Assembly: GCF_015476235.1 (NCBI RefSeq)
Contig: NZ_CP064338.1
Coordinates: 2,418,001 to 2,482,000 of the forward strand
Reading direction: 5' to 3'
DNA: 64,000 bases
Source: Caldimonas thermodepolymerans
GTDB taxonomy: Bacteria > Pseudomonadota > Gammaproteobacteria > Burkholderiales > Burkholderiaceae_C
Each line of letters starts with the position of its first letter. Position 1 is the first letter of the stretch. Below, piece after piece: positions 50,892 to 59,740 of the stretch. The notes under the pieces were generated by a model, which saw only the letters and a list, made by a program, of their open reading frames with translations, ran no database searches and was not told where the DNA came from. Position numbers and translations under genes: made by a program.

Positions 50892-51146
50892 TCAGTTGGA
50901 GGCGGGCTCTTCGGCGGCCGGAGCAGCGTCGGAAGCGGCTTCCTCGGCGGGCTGTGCGGCTTCGGCCGGCTGCTCGCCAGCGGGCTGCTCGGCCGGTTGC
51001 TCGGCCGGCTGCTCGGCAGGTTGTTCCGCGGGAGCCGGAGCCGGGGCCTCGACGGCCGGAGCAGGAGCCGGTTCTTCCTTCTTGCCGCAGGCGGCCAGGG
51101 CCATGGCGGCAGCGATCACGGACGTCAACAGAAGCGACTTGTTCAT
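50892..51146 (-). CDS. Small lipoprotein with PAEQ repeats
   Basis: This 84-residue protein has a lipoprotein signal peptide (MNKSLLLTSVIAAAMALAAC, lipobox LAAC, C20), then GKKEEPAPAP and a run of four tandem PAEQ units followed by acidic Ala/Glu/Pro sequence. No folded domain is expected; it may be an extended spacer in the periplasm. GAGGAA lies upstream with good spacing. The 12-bp DNA repeats behind PAEQ could vary in number by slippage. The function is unknown. Confidence 0.85.
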   Translation of the reverse strand: MNKSLLLTSVIAAAMALAACGKKEEPAPAPAVEAPAPAPAEQPAEQPAEQPAEQPAGEQPAEAAQPAEEAASDAAPAAEEPASN

Positions 51147-51260
51147 TCCTTATTCCTCAGTAAGTTTTTTCGACCAATCACCGGTGTTCGGCAGAACCCT
51201 GATGAACTGAGTCCCAGCCGAGCGCAAAATGTTCAGTTTCACGTGACCATTTCCACGCTA

Positions 51261-51297
51261 ATCGAAAATTATATCCCCGGGAAAACCAGAATTCACA
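51261..51297 (-). promoter_or_regulatory. Promoter of the PAEQ lipoprotein gene
   Basis: A perfect TATAAT occurs on the minus strand (51273-51268); the -35 is weak (TGTGAA at 51297-51292, spacing 18). Transcription from about 51261 gives a leader of about 115 nt. The surrounding DNA (51147-51292) is noticeably richer in A+T than the rest of the window, as expected for an active promoter region. Confidence 0.55.
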
Positions 51298-51793
51298 GCC
51301 CAAGTGTGTAGACAGGAAACGCATCGGTGCCTTGGTGCCACAGCTCGTCCAGCGCCTCGGCGGCCCTGAGCATCGACGCGGCCCGGTTCTCCGCCACCCC
51401 GCGGTACAGCCGGTCATCCAGCAACCGCACCCCGTGCAACCCCGGTGCGAGCCACGCACGCGGCACCTGCTCGGGGCGCAGGTTCTCGATCGACCGGCAC
51501 TCGACGATGTGCGCCCAGTCACGGCGCCAGTTCACCCAGCGCGCATGCCGCCGCACGATCTCGTCGAAGTGGAGCGCCAGCACCCGCAGCCGCCGGTGGC
51601 TGTGCGCCCAGCGCGCGAGGCTGTCCACCACCGCCCGCTCGCCCAGCGGCCAGTCGGCGTAGTCGACGTCGCACAACCAGATCTCGCGGGCCCCCTGCGT
51701 GGCCGCCAGCTCGAAGGCGGCACGCAGCTCGTCCTGGAACTGTGAACGCGACTCGAACCGACGGTAGACGTCGGTGCCGGAAGTGGGGTCCAT
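51293..51793 (-). CDS. Unrecognised 166-residue protein
   Basis: I do not recognise a named family. The product has no signal peptide or membrane helix. It contains IWLCDVDYADWPLGERAVVDSLARWAHSH and LALHFDEIVRRHARW, which could be part of a phospholipase-D-like or other alpha/beta fold, but no catalytic motif is evident. The start has an ideal AAGGAG site, located in the 11-bp gap after the JmjC-type gene, so both are in one operon. Confidence 0.75.
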   Translation of the reverse strand: MDPTSGTDVYRRFESRSQFQDELRAAFELAATQGAREIWLCDVDYADWPLGERAVVDSLARWAHSHRRLRVLALHFDEIVRRHARWVNWRRDWAHIVECRSIENLRPEQVPRAWLAPGLHGVRLLDDRLYRGVAENRAASMLRAAEALDELWHQGTDAFPVYTLGL

Positions 51794-51804
51794 GGTCAGC
51801 TCCT

Positions 51805-52935
51805 TCAGGAGGGGTCCAGGGCGTGCAGCCAGCCGTCATCGGCCCACTGCTCGAGCAGCTGGCGCGCGCCGTCGCTCAGGCGGGCCACCTCGGCCGCGCC
51901 GAGCTCGCGGCGGTCCGCCAGCCGGCGCATCAGCACCGCGTCGCGCCCGCCGGCACGATACGACTCGCCGTTGATGAACACGTGACGCGCGTCATACATC
52001 ATGCGGGTGCGCCGGTCCAGGCGCACGCCGCCGGAGAGGTCCGCCGCCTCCCGCGCTGCGGCACCGTCGAACCAGACATGCGGCTTGGGCTCGGTCAGGT
52101 ACTCGCCCAGCGCGCAGTCCAGCGCCGTGCGGTCGCCCAGCAGCCGTGCAATGGCCCGCTCGGCATGGTCGCGCAGCGGCGGCGGGATCAGCCCGGGCGT
52201 CCCGGTGGCCGGCTGGCCGGGATCCCGGTACAGCACCTCGTCCTCCTCCTGCGCTTCCAGCATGCGCACGAGCACCTCGCGCGCCAGCTCGCTGCGGCGC
52301 GGCGAGCGGAAGCCCACCGAGTAGGTCATGCACTCGCCCTCGGCGATGCCGTCGTGCGCCCAGCGCGGCGGCAGGTACAGCATGTCGCCCGGCTCGAGCA
52401 CCCATTCCTCCTCGGGCTCGAAGTTGGCGAGGATCTTCAGTGGCACGCCGGGCACCAGCTGCGGGTCGTCCAGCCGGCCGATGCGCCAGCGCCGCCGGCC
52501 GTGCACCTGCAGCAGGAACACATCGTAGGTATCGAAGTGCGGGCCGACGCCGCCGCCGTCGGTGGCGTAGGAGATCATCAGGTCGTCCAGCCTCGCGTCC
52601 GGCACGAAGCGGAACTGCTGCATCAGCGCGTGCACCGCGTCCACCTGCAGGTCCACGCCCTGCACCAGCACCGTCCAGCCCGGACGCGACAGCGGTGGCA
52701 GCGCGCGGCGCGGCAACGGCCCGTGGCGCAGCGTCCAGCCGCGCTCGCCGTGCACGATCAGGCGGGATTCGACGTCGTCGCGCCCGGCCAGCTCGAAGAG
52801 CTCGGCGCGCGACACCAGCGGCTCGAGGCCCGGGACGGCCTGGCGGATCAGCAGGGGTTTCTTGTGCCAGTGGCGACGCATGAACTGCGCGGGAGTCAGA
52901 CCCCCGAGCAGGGAAAGCTTCTTGTCGATGTCCAT
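51805..52935 (-). CDS. JmjC-type cupin, RoxA-like ribosomal oxygenase
   Basis: This 376-residue 2-oxoglutarate/Fe(II) oxygenase resembles E. coli YcfD/RoxA, which hydroxylates an Arg of ribosomal protein L16. The iron ligands appear in VGPHFDTYDVFLLQ (HxD) and PPRWAHDGIAEG (distal His), with ISYATDGGGVGP before. The N-terminus MDIDKKLSLLGGLTPAQFMRRHWHKKPLLIRQA is typical. A longer frame to 53040 overlaps the divergent FKBP gene and was rejected. The target protein is inferred, not shown. Confidence 0.9.
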   Translation of the reverse strand: MDIDKKLSLLGGLTPAQFMRRHWHKKPLLIRQAVPGLEPLVSRAELFELAGRDDVESRLIVHGERGWTLRHGPLPRRALPPLSRPGWTVLVQGVDLQVDAVHALMQQFRFVPDARLDDLMISYATDGGGVGPHFDTYDVFLLQVHGRRRWRIGRLDDPQLVPGVPLKILANFEPEEEWVLEPGDMLYLPPRWAHDGIAEGECMTYSVGFRSPRRSELAREVLVRMLEAQEEDEVLYRDPGQPATGTPGLIPPPLRDHAERAIARLLGDRTALDCALGEYLTEPKPHVWFDGAAAREAADLSGGVRLDRRTRMMYDARHVFINGESYRAGGRDAVLMRRLADRRELGAAEVARLSDGARQLLEQWADDGWLHALDPS

Positions 52936-52960
52936 GAAGGCATTGTGCGATGATTGCCTG

Positions 52961-53482
52961 ATGTTGATCGCGAATCCTTGCGTCGTCAGCCTCACCTGGC
53001 GACTCGAAGACACCCTGGGCCGCCTGATCGACGAGCTCACCGAGCCGGTCGAGTTCTTCTACGGCGGAGACGACCTGCTGGCCAAGGTCGAGGAAGTGCT
53101 GGAAGGCCAGACCGTCGGCTTCGAAGCCCGCCTGCACCTCGAACCCGAACACGCCTTCGGCGACTACCGCCCCGAACTCGTGTTCTTCGAGGAGCGCCGC
53201 ATCTTCCCGGAACACATCGAGCCGGGCATGCAGTTCGACGGCGTGCCCGAGGGCGCCACCACCCAGGGCATGCCCAACGACGTGATCTACACGGTCACCG
53301 AGGTCTACGACAGCCACGTGGTGCTCGACGGCAACCATCCGCTGGCCGGCATCGCGCTGCGCCTGCTGCTCAAGGTGCGCGACGTGCGCGAAGCCACCCC
53401 CGAGGAGATCACCAACCGCTCGGTCGGCCAGCCGGTCTTCACCGTGCTGAACAGCGCGCCGCCCGGCACCTCGGTGCACTGA
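52961..53482 (+). CDS. FKBP-type peptidyl-prolyl isomerase, SlyD-like
   Basis: This 173-residue SlyD/SlpA-type FKBP has the pattern VEFFYGGDDLLAKVEEVLEGQTVG and FEARLHLEPEHAFGDYRPELV, where the chaperone insert begins. It lacks the His/Cys-rich metal tail of E. coli SlyD. It acts as a cytosolic folding helper. The start MLIANPCVVS was chosen because the longer frame overlaps the divergent JmjC-type gene; only 25 bp separate the two start codons. Confidence 0.9.
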   Translation: MLIANPCVVSLTWRLEDTLGRLIDELTEPVEFFYGGDDLLAKVEEVLEGQTVGFEARLHLEPEHAFGDYRPELVFFEERRIFPEHIEPGMQFDGVPEGATTQGMPNDVIYTVTEVYDSHVVLDGNHPLAGIALRLLLKVRDVREATPEEITNRSVGQPVFTVLNSAPPGTSVH

Positions 53483-53588
53483 CCGGCACCCGCGGCCGGT
53501 CCCGCACCGGTCGCAGCGACATCAGCCCCCCGCCCCGCCGCAGCCCGCTGCGCCCCGCGCGGCGGTTCCTTTTCCCGGAGTTGCCGAC

Positions 53589-54491
53589 ATGCCGAGTACG
53601 CCGCGTGCTCGCCCCGAGCTCTATGCCCTGAGCGCCGCCATCCTGAACGGCACGCTCGGTTCGTGGAACCGCCTTGCGTTCCGGGGCGGGGCCTCGTACC
53701 ACGAGATCGCGTTCCTGAAGTGCTTCTTCGCCTTCCTGGTCGTGCTCGCGCTGTGCGCCGTCGATCCCGGCCGGCGGCGGCAGGTCGTGGCGCTGCGCCA
53801 CCAGGCGCCGCGGCTGGCGGTGCTGGCCTTCCTCGGCATGTTCAGCCTGTACTACCTGGAAACCTGGGCCTTCAAGGAGGCCAGCATCCCGCTGGCGTCG
53901 TTCCTCACCTATGCGGCCGGCGGGGTCACGATCCTGCTGTCGGCCCTGTGCCTGGGAGAACGCATCGGGCTGTTCCGCGCGCTGGCCTTCGGGCTGATCG
54001 TCGGCGGCGTCTGGATGATCTTTTCGCACGAGGCGGATGTCTCGGGCAGCCCGCTGGGCATCGCGCTGGCGCTGCTGGCCGGCCTCGGCTACGCGCTGTT
54101 CATCTTCGTCTCCAAGCTGTGGCGCATGGGCAGCGGGCTGGCGCACCTGGCATGGTTGTTCGGGCTGGGCAGCCTGTACCTGCTGGTGCCGGTGCTGCTC
54201 GAGGGCTTCTCCTGGCCCGGCCTGCAGGCCGGGGCCGCGATCGCCGGGATGGTGCTGCTGCCGACCATCGGCGGCTTCTACTTCACGACCCGCGCGGTGC
54301 ACACCGGCCCAGCCAGCAGCGTGCAGATCATCGAGACCAGCGACCCGCTGTTCGCCACGCTGTTTGCCTTCGCGCTGTTCGGCGACCGCCTCACCCCCGC
54401 AGGCTGGGCCGGCGCGGCCTGCATCATGGCCGGCCTGCTGCTGGCGCTCAGGCGCGTGCCCTCAGCGCTGCCCCGCCCGGCGCACGGCTGA
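53589..54491 (+). CDS. EamA-family drug/metabolite exporter
   Basis: This 300-residue inner-membrane transporter has ten predicted helices in two EamA repeats (first about 10-140, second about 150-290). Features are LSAAILNGTLGSWNRLAF at the start and ETSDPLFATLFAFALFGDRLTPAGW in the second repeat. Substrates may be amino acids or other metabolites; none is indicated. GGAG precedes the start. It converges with dut with 16 bp between. Confidence 0.88.
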   Translation: MPSTPRARPELYALSAAILNGTLGSWNRLAFRGGASYHEIAFLKCFFAFLVVLALCAVDPGRRRQVVALRHQAPRLAVLAFLGMFSLYYLETWAFKEASIPLASFLTYAAGGVTILLSALCLGERIGLFRALAFGLIVGGVWMIFSHEADVSGSPLGIALALLAGLGYALFIFVSKLWRMGSGLAHLAWLFGLGSLYLLVPVLLEGFSWPGLQAGAAIAGMVLLPTIGGFYFTTRAVHTGPASSVQIIETSDPLFATLFAFALFGDRLTPAGWAGAACIMAGLLLALRRVPSALPRPAHG

Positions 54492-54507
54492 GGCGCGCCG
54501 CGCGCGC

Positions 54508-54969
54508 TCAGAGCCGCCCGGTGCTGCCGAAGCCGCCTTCGCCGCGCGCGGTGGTGGTGGAGAAGTTGTCGACGAACTGCAGGCCCACCTGCACCACCGG
54601 CTGGAACATCAGCTGGGCGATGCGCTCGCCCGGCTCGATGGTGAAGGGCTGCTCGCCGTCATTGGCCAGGATCACGCCGATCTCGCCGTGGTAGTCGGCG
54701 TCGATCACGCCGATGCCCTGCGCGACGCGGATGCCGTGCTTGAGCGACAGGCCCGAGCGCGACGCGACGATCGCGACCAGCCCCGGGTCCATCATGTTGA
54801 TCGCCAGGCCCGTCTTGACCAGCGCGCGCTGGCCGGGCGCCAGCACCAGCGGCTCCTCCAGGCAGGCGCGCAGGTCCATCGCGGCGGCGCCGTCGGTGGC
54901 ATAGGTCGGCAGCGGGATGCGGGTGCCCAGCAGCGGGTTGACGATGCGGGCCTCGATGCGTCGGAGCAT
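54508..54969 (-). CDS. dut: dUTP pyrophosphatase
   Basis: This trimeric cytosolic enzyme hydrolyses dUTP to dUMP and keeps uracil out of DNA. The 153-residue length is normal. Motifs are [12 protein letters not shown] near the N-terminus, [11 protein letters not shown] (70-80), [15 protein letters not shown] (88-100), [11 protein letters not shown], and the C-terminal [10 protein letters not shown] that closes over the site. The start [12 protein letters not shown] follows a weak site and lies 14 bp after coaBC, its usual partner. Confidence 0.97.
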   Translation of the reverse strand: MLRRIEARIVNPLLGTRIPLPTYATDGAAAMDLRACLEEPLVLAPGQRALVKTGLAINMMDPGLVAIVASRSGLSLKHGIRVAQGIGVIDADYHGEIGVILANDGEQPFTIEPGERIAQLMFQPVVQVGLQFVDNFSTTTARGEGGFGSTGRL

Positions 54970-54983
54970 GGAACGGGTCTTCT

Positions 54984-56228
54984 TCAGGCAGAGTGGGGAG
55001 CGATGCGCGCGGCGATCTCGCGCACCAGTTCGCGCGCCAGCGTGAGCTTGTCCGCGGTGGAGCCGTCGGCCGGCAGCGGGCGGTGCCCCTGCGCGTCGAC
55101 GATCAGCAGGGCGTTGTCGTCGCGGCCGAAGGTGGCCGGGCCCAGGTTGCCGACGACCAGCGGCACCTTCTTGCGCTCCAGCTTGGCGCGCGCGTGGGCG
55201 AGCAGGTTCTCGCTCTCGGCGGCGAAGCCGACGCAGTACGGGCGGTCGGGCAGCGCCGCGACGGTGGCGAGGATGTCCGGGTTCTCGACCAGCTCGAAGG
55301 TCGGCGCGAGCTTCTTGCCTTCCTTCTTGATCTTGTGTTCGGACAGCGTCGCCGGCCGCCAGTCGGCCACCGCGGCGGTGGCGACGAACACGTCGTGCTG
55401 CGGCGCGCGCGGCAGCACCGCCTCCAGCATCTGCCGGGCGCTGCGCACGTCCACGCGCGTGACGCCGCGCGGCGTGGGCAGCGCCACCGGGCCGGCCACC
55501 AGCGTGACCTCGGCGCCGGCCTCGCGTGCCGCGCGCGCGATCGCGAAGCCCATCTTGCCACTGGACAGGTTGGTGATGCCGCGCACCGGGTCGATCGCCT
55601 CGAAGGTCGGCCCGGCCGTGACCAGCACGCGCTTGCCCGCCAGCGCCTTGGGCTGGAAGGCCGCGACGATCTCCTCGAACAGGTCGGCCGGCTCCAGCAT
55701 GCGGCCGTCGCCGACCTCGCCGCAGGCCTGGTCGCCCCGGTCCGGGCCCAGCACGATCGCGCCGTCGGCGATCACCTGCGCGACGTTGCGTTGCGTGGCC
55801 GGGTGCGCCCACATCTCGCGGTTCATCGCCGGGGCGACCAGCAGCGGGCAGCGCCCCTCGGCTGCACCCCAGGGCCGCGCCAGGCAGGTCAGGCTCAGCA
55901 GGTCGTCCGCGCGGCCGTGCGCCAGCCTCGCGATGCAGTCGGCGCTGGCCGGCGCGATCACGATGGCGTCGGCCCCGCGCGTCAGGTTGATGTGCGCCAT
56001 GTTGTTGGGCTCGCGCGCATCCCACTGGTCGGTGTAGACCGGGTGGCCCGACAGCGCCTGCATCGTCACCGGGGTGATGAACTGCTGCGCCGCCTCGGTC
56101 ATCACCACCTGCACGCTGGCGCCCGCCTTGGTCAGCAGGCGCACCAGCTCGGCGCTCTTGTAGCAGGCGATTCCTCCGCTCAGGCCGAGCACGATGCGCC
56201 GGCCCTGCAGCTCCAGCCCGCAGCTCAT
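54984..56228 (-). CDS. coaBC: Bifunctional phosphopantothenoylcysteine decarboxylase / phosphopantothenate-cysteine ligase
   Basis: This coenzyme A biosynthetic enzyme has 414 residues. The N-terminal flavoprotein decarboxylase (CoaC) shows [19 protein letters not shown] and [27 protein letters not shown], with [13 protein letters not shown]. The C-terminal ligase (CoaB) shows [27 protein letters not shown] and [11 protein letters not shown], with KIKKEGKK. The start [15 protein letters not shown] fits the family; the longer frame is not conserved in character. It is followed by dut. The ileS-lspA genes often seen upstream in related genomes are absent here. Confidence 0.96.
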   Translation of the reverse strand: MSCGLELQGRRIVLGLSGGIACYKSAELVRLLTKAGASVQVVMTEAAQQFITPVTMQALSGHPVYTDQWDAREPNNMAHINLTRGADAIVIAPASADCIARLAHGRADDLLSLTCLARPWGAAEGRCPLLVAPAMNREMWAHPATQRNVAQVIADGAIVLGPDRGDQACGEVGDGRMLEPADLFEEIVAAFQPKALAGKRVLVTAGPTFEAIDPVRGITNLSSGKMGFAIARAAREAGAEVTLVAGPVALPTPRGVTRVDVRSARQMLEAVLPRAPQHDVFVATAAVADWRPATLSEHKIKKEGKKLAPTFELVENPDILATVAALPDRPYCVGFAAESENLLAHARAKLERKKVPLVVGNLGPATFGRDDNALLIVDAQGHRPLPADGSTADKLTLARELVREIAARIAPHSA

Positions 56229-56699
56229 CGCGCCTCGCGGCAGGCGGGGTGACGCTGCCCGCGGCACGGGGCGACGGGGACCGGAAGACGACGGCGCGAT
56301 GGAGTCATGGCACTTCCCTTCGGGGCAAGACGAAAAGTTCGCCGGATTATCGCGGCAGACCGGACGCCGGCTCGTCGACGAGCGGTTGCCACAAGTCCTG
56401 CGCACGCAGTCCCCCGGGGCACTGGAGCGCCCCGGTCGAGGGCTTCGTGCGGCAGCCCGGCCGGCCAGGGACGCACCATCGCCTGCGGCGGCCCTGCCCG
56501 GGCGGCACGGCGCCCTCCGGCGGCCGGCAGCAGCGCGCGGCGCACGCGGGAGGCGACAGGAACACGGGACCGGGACATCGCTGGCAGCGAGGCAGGGGCA
56601 ACGGTCGATTATCGGCAGCCGGCCCGGCCGGCAGGGGGAACCGCCGCGGCATCCGCCTGCGGCACAGGGAAATCCGAGTGAATCACCTGGTCATTCTGT
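56229..56699. other. Gap of about 530 bp with no recognised gene
   Basis: This stretch between coaBC (minus) and the GbsR-type gene (plus) holds several overlapping open frames, all Arg/Ala/Pro-rich and without family features; I do not call any. GATAAT on the minus strand at 56351-56346 may be the coaBC -10, and a second copy of the same octamer, GATTATCG on the plus strand, is at 56345-56352 and 56607-56614. The middle part is very G+C-rich. Confidence 0.4.
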
Positions 56700-56733
56700 A
56701 ATTTCAGAATTTCTTGAAATTTCAGACTATACT
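56700..56733 (+). promoter_or_regulatory. Operator-like repeats and -10 before the GbsR-cydAB operon
   Basis: AATTTCA (56700-56706) and TGAAATT (56715-56721) form a dyad; TGAAATTTCA (56715-56724) is itself a perfect palindrome, and ATTTCAGA occurs twice as a direct repeat (56701, 56719). A -10 TATACT is at 56728-56733. The A+T-rich block stands out in this window. A site for the adjacent regulator acting on its own operon is likely. Confidence 0.6.
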
Positions 56734-56761
56734 TGATGCAACGCAATTCCAGGAGTCTTCC

Positions 56762-57325
56762 GTGAGCACGTTGTCGCCGCTCGTCCGCAGCTTCGTGTCG
56801 CACTTCGGCGAGATGGGCAGCCGCTGGGGCATCAACCGCACCGTCGGCCAGATCTATGCGCTGATCTTCGTCTCCCCCGAACCGCTCAACGCCGAGCAGA
56901 TCGCCGAGCAGCTGGAGTTCTCGCGCTCCAACGTCAGCATGGGGCTGAAGGAGCTGCAGGCCTGGCGTCTGGTGCGGCTGCGGCACCTGCCGGGCGACCG
57001 GCGCGAGTATTTCGAGGCCCCCACCGACGCGTGGGAAATCTTCCGCACGCTGGCCGAGGAACGGCGCCGGCGCGAGATCGAGCCGACGCTGTCGATGCTG
57101 CGCAACGCGCTGCTGGAGACCCCCTCCACCGAGGAAGACCGCATCGCGCAGGAGCGCATGAAGGGCATGCACGACCTGATCGAGCTGATGCTCACCTGGT
57201 TCGACGACGTGCAGCGCCTGGACGCCCAGACCCTGTCGCAGCTGATGCGCATGGGCTCCAAGGTGCAGAAGGTGCTCGAGTTCACCGGCAAGGTGAAGGC
57301 CCTGCCCGGCGGCAAGGTGCATTGA
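56762..57325 (+). CDS. GbsR/MarR-family transcriptional regulator
   Basis: This 187-residue winged-helix regulator has the helix-turn-helix around NAEQIAEQLEFSRSNVSMGLKELQAW near residue 45 and the wing LVRLRHLPGDRREYFEAP. A long helical C-terminal part (RRRREIEPTLSMLRNALLETPS) probably dimerises. Translation starts at GTG after AGGAG; the ATG at 56714 lies inside the promoter. It is 10 bp before cydA and likely controls the operon from the 56700 repeats. Its signal is unknown. Confidence 0.9.
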   Translation: MSTLSPLVRSFVSHFGEMGSRWGINRTVGQIYALIFVSPEPLNAEQIAEQLEFSRSNVSMGLKELQAWRLVRLRHLPGDRREYFEAPTDAWEIFRTLAEERRRREIEPTLSMLRNALLETPSTEEDRIAQERMKGMHDLIELMLTWFDDVQRLDAQTLSQLMRMGSKVQKVLEFTGKVKALPGGKVH

Positions 57326-57335
57326 GGAGGCCGCC

Positions 57336-58712
57336 ATGGACGCCCTGTTGCTGGCCCGCATCCAGTTCGCGGCCAACATCACCTTCCACATCCTGTTCCC
57401 GACCATCAGCATCGCGCTGGGCTGGACCCTGCTGTTCTTCCGCTGGCGCTGGCTGCGGACCCAGGCCACCGGCTGGCTCACCGCGTACCGCTTCTGGACC
57501 AAGGTCTTCGCGCTGACCTTCGCGCTCGGCGTGGTCTCGGGCATCACGATGAGCTTCCAGTTCGGCACCAACTGGCCGGGCTTCATGGAGCGCGCCGGCA
57601 ACATCGCCGGCCCGCTGCTCGGCTACGAGGTGCTGACCGCGTTCTTCCTCGAGGCCACCTTCCTCGGCGTGATGCTGTTCGGCCACGGCAAGGTCTCCGA
57701 GCGCATGCACCTGATCGCGACCTTCCTGGTGGCCTTCGGCACCACGCTGTCGGCGTTCTGGATCCTGAGCCTGAACTCCTGGATGCAGACGCCTGCCGGC
57801 TACGAGCTGGTCAACGGGGAGGTGCACGTGCGCTCGTGGGTCGAGGCGGTGTTCAACCCCTCGTTCCCGTACCGGCTCGCGCACATGCTGCTCGCCTCGG
57901 GGCTGACGGTGGCATTCCTGGTGGCCGGCGTGAGTGCCTGGCAGGTGCTGCGCGGCACGGCCAACCGTTCCACGCCGCTGGCGCTGCGCACCGGCCTGAC
58001 GCTGGGCGCGGTGCTGATCCCGCTGCAGATCCTGGCCGGCGACCTGCACGGGCTGAACACGCTCGAACACCAGCCGCAGAAGATCGCCGCGATGGAAGGC
58101 ATCTGGCAGACCGAACGCGGTGCCCCGCTGCTGCTGTTCGCGGTGCCCGACGAGGCCGAGCGGGCCAACCACTACGCGGTCGCCATCCCGCGCGGCGCGA
58201 GCTGGATCCTGACCCACCGCAGTGACGGCGAGCTCAAGGGGCTGGACGAGTTCCCCGGCGAGCATCCCCCCGTGGCGCCGCTGTTCTATGGCTTTCGCGT
58301 GATGGTCGGCGTCGGCGTGCTGATGCTCGCGGTCAGCTGGACGGGCTGGTGGATCGCCCGCCGCCGCGGCTGGGTGGCCGAGCGGCTGCCGCGGCCCCTG
58401 CTGTGGTCGCTGGCGGCGATGAGCTTCTCCGGCTGGGTGGCCACGGTCGCCGGCTGGTACGTCACCGAGATCGGCCGCCAGCCCTACATCGTGTTCGGCG
58501 TGCTGCGCACCGCCGAGGTCGCCTCCACGGTGCCTCCGCCGATGATCGGGCTGACGCTCGCCGCGTACCTGGTCGTCTATGCCGTGCTGATCGTCGCCTA
58601 CGTCGGGGTGCTGCGCTACCTGGCCGAAAAACCCGAGGAAGCCTTGCTGCCCGACGCCCCTCGTGCCGGTGCCCGTACGGCCGTGGCAGCCGCCCAAAGG
58701 AGCCCCGCATGA
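57336..58712 (+). CDS. cydA: Cytochrome bd-type ubiquinol oxidase subunit I (CioA-like)
   Basis: This inner-membrane quinol oxidase subunit binds the b and d haems. The 458-residue protein has about nine helices. Haem-ligand regions are visible: RIQFAANITFHILFP (N-terminal His), the Met-containing central region, and the GRQPYIVFGVLRTAEV motif near 385. The Q-loop is short, as in the cyanide-insensitive oxidase group. GGAGG lies upstream. It overlaps cydB by 4 nt. Confidence 0.96.
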   Translation: MDALLLARIQFAANITFHILFPTISIALGWTLLFFRWRWLRTQATGWLTAYRFWTKVFALTFALGVVSGITMSFQFGTNWPGFMERAGNIAGPLLGYEVLTAFFLEATFLGVMLFGHGKVSERMHLIATFLVAFGTTLSAFWILSLNSWMQTPAGYELVNGEVHVRSWVEAVFNPSFPYRLAHMLLASGLTVAFLVAGVSAWQVLRGTANRSTPLALRTGLTLGAVLIPLQILAGDLHGLNTLEHQPQKIAAMEGIWQTERGAPLLLFAVPDEAERANHYAVAIPRGASWILTHRSDGELKGLDEFPGEHPPVAPLFYGFRVMVGVGVLMLAVSWTGWWIARRRGWVAERLPRPLLWSLAAMSFSGWVATVAGWYVTEIGRQPYIVFGVLRTAEVASTVPPPMIGLTLAAYLVVYAVLIVAYVGVLRYLAEKPEEALLPDAPRAGARTAVAAAQRSPA

Positions 58713-59704
58713 ACGCCGAAACGCTGCTGCCCGTGATCTTCATGGCCGTCATGGGCCTGGCCCTGCTGGCCTACGTGGTGCTCGACGGCTACGACCTCGG
58801 CGTGGGGATGCTGATGCACCGCGCCAACGACGCCGAGAAGGACACCATGGTCGCCTCGATCGGCCCGTTCTGGGACGCCAACGAAACCTGGCTGGTGCTC
58901 GGTGTCGGCCTGCTGCTGATCGCCTTCCCCAAGGCCCAGGGCGTGGTGCTGACCGCGCTGTACCTGCCCACCGCGGCAATGCTGATCGGGCTGATCCTGC
59001 GCGGCGTCGCGTTCGACTTCCGCGTCAAGGCGCGCGCGCACCACAAGCCGCTGTGGGACCGCGCCTTCATGGCCGGCTCGGCGATCGCCGCGCTGGCGCA
59101 GGGCTGGATGCTGGGGCGCTACGTCACCGGCTTTGCCGACGGGGCGCTGGCCACGGGGTTCGCCGCCGCGATCGCGCTGACCCTGCCGGCGGCCTACGTG
59201 ATGCTCGGTGCCACCTGGCTGGTCATGAAGACCGACGGCGCACTCCAGGCCAAGGCGGTGCGCTGGGCCAAGCTGGCCTGGGCGCCGATGGTGGCCGGCA
59301 TCGTGCTGATCTCGCTGGCCACGCCGCTGGTCAGCGCCACGGTGCGCGAGCGCTGGTTCAGCATGCCCGGCATCATCGCGCTGCTGCCGATCCCGCTGAC
59401 CACCGCCGTCGCGCTGGTGGCCGCGCGCCTGCTGCTGAACTCCTCGCGCATCCTCGGCAAGGACTGCTGGGCGCCGTTCGCGCTGGTCGTCGGGGTGTTC
59501 GTGCTGAGCTTCTTCGGCCTGGCCTACAGCCTGTACCCGTACGTCGTGATGGACCGCATCACGATCTGGCAGGCCGCCAGCGCTCCCGCCTCGCTGGCAG
59601 TGATCCTGATCGGCACGGCGATCTCGGTGCCGGCCATCATCGTCTACACGGTGTTCGCCTACCGGGTGTTCTGGGGCAAGACCGGCGAGCTGCGCTACGC
59701 GTGA
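58709..59704 (+). CDS. cydB: Cytochrome bd-type ubiquinol oxidase subunit II (CioB-like)
   Basis: This membrane subunit partners CydA. The 331-residue protein has eight helices, with FMAVMGLALLAYVVLDGYDLGVGML at the N-terminus and SIGPFWDANETWLVLGVG near residue 50, both family signatures. The ATG overlaps the cydA stop; AAAGGAG lies upstream. I see no small cydX gene behind it; only a hairpin follows. No cydDC transporter genes are nearby. Confidence 0.96.
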   Translation: MNAETLLPVIFMAVMGLALLAYVVLDGYDLGVGMLMHRANDAEKDTMVASIGPFWDANETWLVLGVGLLLIAFPKAQGVVLTALYLPTAAMLIGLILRGVAFDFRVKARAHHKPLWDRAFMAGSAIAALAQGWMLGRYVTGFADGALATGFAAAIALTLPAAYVMLGATWLVMKTDGALQAKAVRWAKLAWAPMVAGIVLISLATPLVSATVRERWFSMPGIIALLPIPLTTAVALVAARLLLNSSRILGKDCWAPFALVVGVFVLSFFGLAYSLYPYVVMDRITIWQAASAPASLAVILIGTAISVPAIIVYTVFAYRVFWGKTGELRYA

Positions 59705-59706
59705 AC

Positions 59707-59734
59707 GGAATATGGCCCCGCGGGGCCTTATTCC
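59707..59734. terminator. Hairpin after cydB
   Basis: GGAATA, then GGCCCC, pair with GGGGCC and TATTCC to form an almost perfect dyad. It sits between convergent genes. There is only a weak T-run, so termination is probable but not certain. Confidence 0.6.
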
Positions 59735-59740
59735 TTGCCG

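Noticed and set aside
56249-56701. Overlapping 100-150 codon frames upstream of the GbsR-type gene
   Set aside because: All are low-complexity Arg/Ala/Pro sequences without ribosome sites or recognisable domains, and they compete in several frames.
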